Source: Clavaria fumosa
Lineage: Eukaryota; Basidiomycota; Agaricomycetes; Agaricales; Clavariaceae
Reading direction: 5' to 3'
Length of the DNA stretch: 64,000 nucleotides
Assembly (NCBI GenBank): GCA_951802425.1
Contig: OX637801.1
Location: 3,432,863-3,496,862, forward strand
A model generated the notes under the pieces. The model ran no database searches and was not told the DNA's origin. It worked only from the letters and a program-made list of their open reading frames with translations. The translations under genes were made by a program, and so were the position numbers. Below are positions 57,901 to 64,000 of this stretch, piece by piece; positions within the stretch are counted from its first letter, which is position 1; each line of letters starts with the position of its first letter.

Positions 57901-60900
57901 TTTGGGAGGTGTTGTTGAAGGGTTTTTTAATGTTTTTTAATGTTTTTTGGGTTTTTTTAATAGTTTTTAATGGTTTTTCATAGTTTCAGAGTGCATACGC
58001 AAGGTTTGGGAGGTGTTGTTGAAGGGTTTTTTAATGTTTTTTAATGTTTTTTGGGTTTTTTTAATAGTTTTTAATGGTTTTTCATAGTTTCAGAGTGCAT
58101 ACGCAAGGTTTGGGAGGTGTTGTTGAAGGGTTTTTTAATGTTTTTTAATGTTTTTTGGGTTTTTTTAATAGTTTTTAATGGTTTTTCATAGTTTCAGAGT
58201 GCATACGCAAGGTTTGGGAGGTGTTGTTGAAGGGTTTTTTAATGTTTTTTAATGTTTTTTGGGTTTTTTTAATAGTTTTTAATGGTTTTTCATAGTTTCA
58301 GAGTGCATACGCAAGGTTTGGGAGGTGTTGTTGAAGGGTTTTTTAATGTTTTTTAATGTTTTTTGGGTTTTTTTAATAGTTTTTAATGGTTTTTCATAGT
58401 TTCAGAGTGCATACGCAAGGTTTGGGAGGTGTTGTTGAAGGGTTTTTTAATGTTTTTTAATGTTTTTTGGGTTTTTTTAATAGTTTTTAATGGTTTTTCA
58501 TAGTTTCAGAGTGCATACGCAAGGTTTGGGAGGTGTTGTTGAAGGGTTTTTTAATGTTTTTTAATGTTTTTTGGGTTTTTTTAATAGTTTTTAATGGTTT
58601 TTCATAGTTTCAGAGTGCATACGCAAGGTTTGGGAGGTGTTGTTGAAGGGTTTTTTAATGTTTTTTAATGTTTTTTGGGTTTTTTTAATAGTTTTTAATG
58701 GTTTTTCATAGTTTCAGAGTGCATACGCAAGGTTTGGGAGGTGTTGTTGAAGGGTTTTTTAATGTTTTTTAATGTTTTTTGGGTTTTTTTAATAGTTTTT
58801 AATGGTTTTTCATAGTTTCAGAGTGCATACGCAAGGTTTGGGAGGTGTTGTTGAAGGGTTTTTTAATGTTTTTTAATGTTTTTTGGGTTTTTTTAATAGT
58901 TTTTAATGGTTTTTCATAGTTTCAGAGTGCATACGCAAGGTTTGGGAGGTGTTGTTGAAGGGTTTTTTAATGTTTTTTAATGTTTTTTGGGTTTTTTTAA
59001 TAGTTTTTAATGGTTTTTCATAGTTTCAGAGTGCATACGCAAGGTTTGGGAGGTGTTGTTGAAGGGTTTTTTAATGTTTTTTAATGTTTTTTGGGTTTTT
59101 TTAATAGTTTTTAATGGTTTTTCATAGTTTCAGAGTGCATACGCAAGGTTTGGGAGGTGTTGTTGAAGGGTTTTTTAATGTTTTTTAATGTTTTTTGGGT
59201 TTTTTTAATAGTTTTTAATGGTTTTTCATAGTTTCAGAGTGCATACGCAAGGTTTGGGAGGTGTTGTTGAAGGGTTTTTTAATGTTTTTTAATGTTTTTT
59301 GGGTTTTTTTAATAGTTTTTAATGGTTTTTCATAGTTTCAGAGTGCATACGCAAGGTTTGGGAGGTGTTGTTGAAGGGTTTTTTAATGTTTTTTAATGTT
59401 TTTTGGGTTTTTTTAATAGTTTTTAATGGTTTTTCATAGTTTCAGAGTGCATACGCAAGGTTTGGGAGGTGTTGTTGAAGGGTTTTTTAATGTTTTTTAA
59501 TGTTTTTTGGGTTTTTTTAATAGTTTTTAATGGTTTTTCATAGTTTCAGAGTGCATACGCAAGGTTTGGGAGGTGTTGTTGAAGGGTTTTTTAATGTTTT
59601 TTAATGTTTTTTGGGTTTTTTTAATAGTTTTTAATGGTTTTTCATAGTTTCAGAGTGCATACGCAAGGTTTGGGAGGTGTTGTTGAAGGGTTTTTTAATG
59701 TTTTTTAATGTTTTTTGGGTTTTTTTAATAGTTTTTAATGGTTTTTCATAGTTTCAGAGTGCATACGCAAGGTTTGGGAGGTGTTGTTGAAGGGTTTTTT
59801 AATGTTTTTTAATGTTTTTTGGGTTTTTTTAATAGTTTTTAATGGTTTTTCATAGTTTCAGAGTGCATACGCAAGGTTTGGGAGGTGTTGTTGAAGGGTT
59901 TTTTAATGTTTTTTAATGTTTTTTGGGTTTTTTTAATAGTTTTTAATGGTTTTTCATAGTTTCAGAGTGCATACGCAAGGTTTGGGAGGTGTTGTTGAAG
60001 GGTTTTTTAATGTTTTTTAATGTTTTTTGGGTTTTTTTAATAGTTTTTAATGGTTTTTCATAGTTTCAGAGTGCATACGCAAGGTTTGGGAGGTGTTGTT
60101 GAAGGGTTTTTTAATGTTTTTTAATGTTTTTTGGGTTTTTTTAATAGTTTTTAATGGTTTTTCATAGTTTCAGAGTGCATACGCAAGGTTTGGGAGGTGT
60201 TGTTGAAGGGTTTTTTAATGTTTTTTAATGTTTTTTGGGTTTTTTTAATAGTTTTTAATGGTTTTTCATAGTTTCAGAGTGCATACGCAAGGTTTGGGAG
60301 GTGTTGTTGAAGGGTTTTTTAATGTTTTTTAATGTTTTTTGGGTTTTTTTAATAGTTTTTAATGGTTTTTCATAGTTTCAGAGTGCATACGCAAGGTTTG
60401 GGAGGTGTTGTTGAAGGGTTTTTTAATGTTTTTTAATGTTTTTTGGGTTTTTTTAATAGTTTTTAATGGTTTTTCATAGTTTCAGAGTGCATACGCAAGG
60501 TTTGGGAGGTGTTGTTGAAGGGTTTTTTAATGTTTTTTAATGTTTTTTGGGTTTTTTTAATAGTTTTTAATGGTTTTTCATAGTTTCAGAGTGCATACGC
60601 AAGGTTTGGGAGGTGTTGTTGAAGGGTTTTTTAATGTTTTTTAATGTTTTTTGGGTTTTTTTAATAGTTTTTAATGGTTTTTCATAGTTTCAGAGTGCAT
60701 ACGCAAGGTTTGGGAGGTGTTGTTGAAGGGTTTTTTAATGTTTTTTAATGTTTTTTGGGTTTTTTTAATAGTTTTTAATGGTTTTTCATAGTTTCAGAGT
60801 GCATACGCAAGGTTTGGGAGGTGTTGTTGAAGGGTTTTTTAATGTTTTTTAATGTTTTTTGGGTTTTTTTAATAGTTTTTAATGGTTTTTCATAGTTTCA

Positions 60901-62203
60901 GAGTGCATACGCAAGGTTTGGGAGGTGTTGTTGAAGGGTTTTTTAATGTTTTTTAATGTTTTTTGGGTTTTTTTAATAGTTTTTAATGGTTTTTCATAGT
61001 TTCAGAGTGCATACGCAAGGTTTGGGAGGTGTTGTTGAAGGGTTTTTTAATGTTTTTTAATGTTTTTTGGGTTTTTTTAATAGTTTTTAATGGTTTTTCA
61101 TAGTTTCAGAGTGCATACGCAAGGTTTGGGAGGTGTTGTTGAAGGGTTTTTTAATGTTTTTTAATGTTTTTTGGGTTTTTTTAATAGTTTTTAATGGTTT
61201 TTCATAGTTTCAGAGTGCATACGCAAGGTTTGGGAGGTGTTGTTGAAGGGTTTTTTAATGTTTTTTAATGTTTTTTGGGTTTTTTTAATAGTTTTTAATG
61301 GTTTTTCATAGTTTCAGAGTGCATACGCAAGGTTTGGGAGGTGTTGTTGAAGGGTTTTTTAATGTTTTTTAATGTTTTTTGGGTTTTTTTAATAGTTTTT
61401 AATGGTTTTTCATAGTTTCAGAGTGCATACGCAAGGTTTGGGAGGTGTTGTTGAAGGGTTTTTTAATGTTTTTTAATGTTTTTTGGGTTTTTTTAATAGT
61501 TTTTAATGGTTTTTCATAGTTTCAGAGTGCATACGCAAGGTTTGGGAGGTGTTGTTGAAGGGTTTTTTAATGTTTTTTAATGTTTTTTGGGTTTTTTTAA
61601 TAGTTTTTAATGGTTTTTCATAGTTTCAGAGTGCATACGCAAGGTTTGGGAGGTGTTGTTGAAGGGTTTTTTAATGTTTTTTAATGTTTTTTGGGTTTTT
61701 TTAATAGTTTTTAATGGTTTTTCATAGTTTCAGAGTGCATACGCAAGGTTTGGGAGGTGTTGTTGAAGGGTTTTTTAATGTTTTTTAATGTTTTTTGGGT
61801 TTTTTTAATAGTTTTTAATGGTTTTTCATAGTTTCAGAGTGCATACGCAAGGTTTGGGAGGTGTTGTTGAAGGGTTTTTTAATGTTTTTTAATGTTTTTT
61901 GGGTTTTTTTAATAGTTTTTAATGGTTTTTCATAGTTTCAGAGTGCATACGCAAGGTTTGGGAGGTGTTGTTGAAGGGTTTTTTAATGTTTTTTAATGTT
62001 TTTTGGGTTTTTTTAATAGTTTTTAATGGTTTTTCATAGTTTCAGAGTGCATACGCAAGGTTTGGGAGGTGTTGTTGAAGGGTTTTTTAATGTTTTTTAA
62101 TGTTTTTTGGGTTTTTTTAATAGTTTTTAATGGTTTTTCATAGTTTCAGAGTGCATACGCAAGGTTTGGGAGGTGTTGTTGAAGGGTTTTTTAATGTTTT
62201 TTA
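51978..62203. repeat. Satellite array, 104-bp unit, 98.3 copies
   Basis: Starts in phase at 51978 (GAGGTGTTGTTGAAGGG) and repeats every 104 bp to 62203; no variant copy was spotted by eye. Unit composition on the plus strand is T 53, A 20, G 26, C 5, so it is 70% AT with strong G-over-C and T-over-A skew. It contains three TTTTTTAATG-like runs and one CpG. No open frame of note. The last, partial unit runs into telomere-like repeats with a shared TTA at 62201-62203. Confidence 0.98.
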
Positions 62204-64000
62204 GGTTAGTTAGGTTAGGTTAGTTAGGTTAGTTAGTTAGGTTAGTTAGGTTAGTTAGGTTAGTTAGGTTAGTTAGGTTAGTTAGGTTAGTTAGGTTAGT
62301 TAGGTTAGTTAGGGTTAGTTAGGGTTAGGTTAGGGTTAGGTTAGGTTAGGGTTAGGTTAGTTAGGTTAGGTTAGTTAGGTTAGGTTAGTTAGGTTAGTTA
62401 GGTTAGTTAGGTTAGTTAGGGTTAGGTTAGGTTAGTTAGGTTAGGTTAGGTTAGTTAGGTTAGGTTAGTTAGGTTAGGTTAGGTTAGTTAGGTTAGTTAG
62501 GTTAGGTTAGGTTAGTTAGGTTAGTTAGGTTAGGTTAGGTTAGTTAGGTTAGTTAGGTTAGTTAGGTTAGTTAGGTTAGTTAGGTTAGGTTAGGGTTAGT
62601 TAGGTTAGTTAGGTTAGGTTAGGTTAGTTAGGTTAGTTAGGTTAGTTAGGTTAGTTAGGTTAGTTAGGTTAGGTTAGGTTAGTTAGGTTAGGTTAGTTAG
62701 GTTAGTTAGGTTAGTTAGGTTAGTTAGGTTAGTTAGGTTAGGTTAGTTAGGTTAGTTAGGTTAGGTTAGTTAGGTTAGTTAGGTTAGTTAGGTTAGTTAG
62801 GTTAGGTTAGTTAGGTTAGTTAGGTTAGTTAGGTTAGGTTAGGTTAGTTAGGTTAGTTAGGTTAGTTAGGTTAGTTAGGTTAGTTAGGTTAGGTTAGTTA
62901 GGTTAGGTTAGTTAGGTTAGTTAGGTTTAGGTTAGTTAGGTTAGTTAGGTTAGTTAGGTTAGTTAGGTTAGGTTAGTTAGGTTAGGTTAGTTAGGTTAGG
63001 TTAGTTAGGTTAGGTTAGTTAGGTTAGTTAGGTTAGGTTAGTTAGGTTAGTTAGGTTAGTTAGGTTAGTTAGGTTAGGTTAGTTAGGTTAGTTAGGTTAG
63101 GTTAGTTAGGTTAGGTTAGGTTAGGTTAGGTTAGTTAGGTTAGTTAGGTTAGTTAGGTTAGGTTAGTTAGGTTAGGTTAGGTTAGTTAGGTTAGTTAGGT
63201 TAGTTAGGGTTAGGTTAGTTAGGTTAGTTAGGTTAGGTTAGGTTAGTTAGGTTAGTTAGGTTAGTTAGGTTAGTTAGGTTAGTTAGGTTAGTTAGGTTAG
63301 TTAGGTTAGTTAGGTTAGGTTAGTTAGGGTTAGGTTAGGTTAGTTAGGTTAGTTAGGTTAGTTAGGTTAGTTAGGTTAGTTAGGTTAGTTAGGTTAGTTA
63401 GGTTAGGTTAGGTTAGTTAGGTTAGTTAGGTTAGTTAGGTTAGGTTAGTTAGGTTAGGTTAGTTAGGTTAGGTTAGGTTAGTTAGGTTAGTTAGGTTAGT
63501 TAGGTTAGTTAGGTTAGTTAGGTTAGTTAGGTTAGTTAGGTTAGTTAGGTTAGGTTAGTTAGGTTAGTTAGGTTAGGTTAGTTAGGTTAGTTAGGTTAGT
63601 TAGGTTAGTTAGGTTAGTTAGGTTAGGTAGGTTAGGTTAGTTAGGTTAGTTAGGTTAGTTAGGTTAGTTAGGTTAGTTAGGTTAGGTTAGTTAGGTTAGT
63701 TAGGTTAGTTAGGTTAGGTTAGGTTTAGGTTAGTTAGGTTAGGTTAGGTTAGGTTAGTTAGGTTAGGTTAGGTTAGGTTAGGTTAGTTAGTTAGTTAGTT
63801 AGGTTAGGTTAGTTAGGTTAGGTTAGGTTAGGTTAGTTAGGTTAGTTAGGTTAGTTAGGTTAGTTAGGTTAGTTAGGTTAGTTAGGTTAGTTAGGTTAGT
63901 TAGGTTAGTTAGGTTAGTTAGGTTAGTTAGGTTAGTTAGGTTAGTTAGGTTAGTTAGGTTAGGTTAGGTTAGGTTAGTTAGGTTAGGTTAGTTAGGTTAG
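62204..64000 (+). repeat. Telomere-like TTAGG/TTAG tract
   Basis: 1797 bp to the window end made almost only of TTAGG and TTAG units, often alternating as TTAGGTTAG. TTAGGG occurs sporadically, mostly at 62305-62360 and singly near 62418, 62590, 63206 and 63327. The G-rich strand runs 5' to 3' to the right, as expected for a right-hand chromosome end. It differs from the standard fungal TTAGGG. Could be a divergent telomere, a subtelomeric derivative, or partly a sequencing error in G-run length. Confidence 0.85.

Noticed and set aside
51978..62203. CRISPR-like array
   Set aside because: The units are contiguous with no spacers, the repeat is 104 bp, and the surrounding DNA is eukaryotic.
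62204..64000. Arthropod contamination because TTAGG is the insect telomere repeat
   Set aside because: The tract mixes TTAGG with TTAG and is physically joined to the satellite. The fungal-type gypsy elements and short-intron GCV1 in the same window argue for a fungal source.

Overview
The window looks like subtelomeric DNA from a filamentous basidiomycete, probably an Agaricomycete. One host gene is visible, a glycine-cleavage T-protein gene with seven GT-AG introns of about 49-54 bp. Almost everything else is nested transposable elements and tandem repeats. Chromodomain Ty3/gypsy elements dominate and short introns fit a TE-rich basidiomycete. I do not name a species. All coordinates, target-site duplications (TSDs) and identities were read by eye.

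1-4 kb: 3' part of GCV1, a purine-rich degenerate repeat, then a large foldback (inverted-repeat) sequence, copy I. 3.8-17.1 kb: Ty3-A, a gypsy chromovirus (LTRs about 304 bp, TSD CATGC) inserted in the right arm of foldback I. Ty3-A is itself split by a 6.07-kb element with 710-bp internal inverted arms (6172-12243) and by a 1328-bp solo LTR (TSD CCATC). The 6.07-kb element carries a 2470-bp hAT transposon (TSD TGTTGAAT), which holds an unrelated intact ORF joined to the last exon of a hAT transposase. 17.3-24 kb: foldback fragments, a small palindrome, a second damaged foldback and 6.7 near-identical copies of a 655-bp tandem unit.

24.4-31 kb: Ty3-B (minus strand, 541-bp LTRs, TSD CTAAT), nearly intact, with gag, PR, RT, RNase H, IN and chromodomain. 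31-42 kb: copies of two sequence blocks called X (437 bp) and Y (651 bp), a truncated plus-strand gypsy (Ty3-C), and a non-coding LTR element with 843-bp LTRs (TSD CCCAT) rich in GGAG-type words. 42-49 kb: old CpG-poor wrecks, namely a copia-like gag/protease, a gag-like region carrying a 290-bp hAT MITE (TSD ACTCCAAG), and a gypsy pol with an internal deletion (Ty3-D). 49.56-51.95 kb: an almost perfect palindrome with 1177-bp arms and a 32-bp loop.

51.98-62.2 kb: 98.3 copies of a 104-bp G/T-rich unit. These abut 1.8 kb of TTAGG/TTAG telomere-like repeats that run to the window end with the G-rich strand pointing outward. This suggests a right chromosome end.

Functionally the region is a repeat sink. 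Nesting gives a relative chronology. Every in-frame stop in Ty3-A and Ty3-B pol/gag that I checked is TGA, most often where the sister copy encodes arginine, pointing to C-to-T change at CpG. The most unusual items are the gene-carrying hAT, the 104-bp satellite next to irregular telomere-like repeats, and the foldback family.
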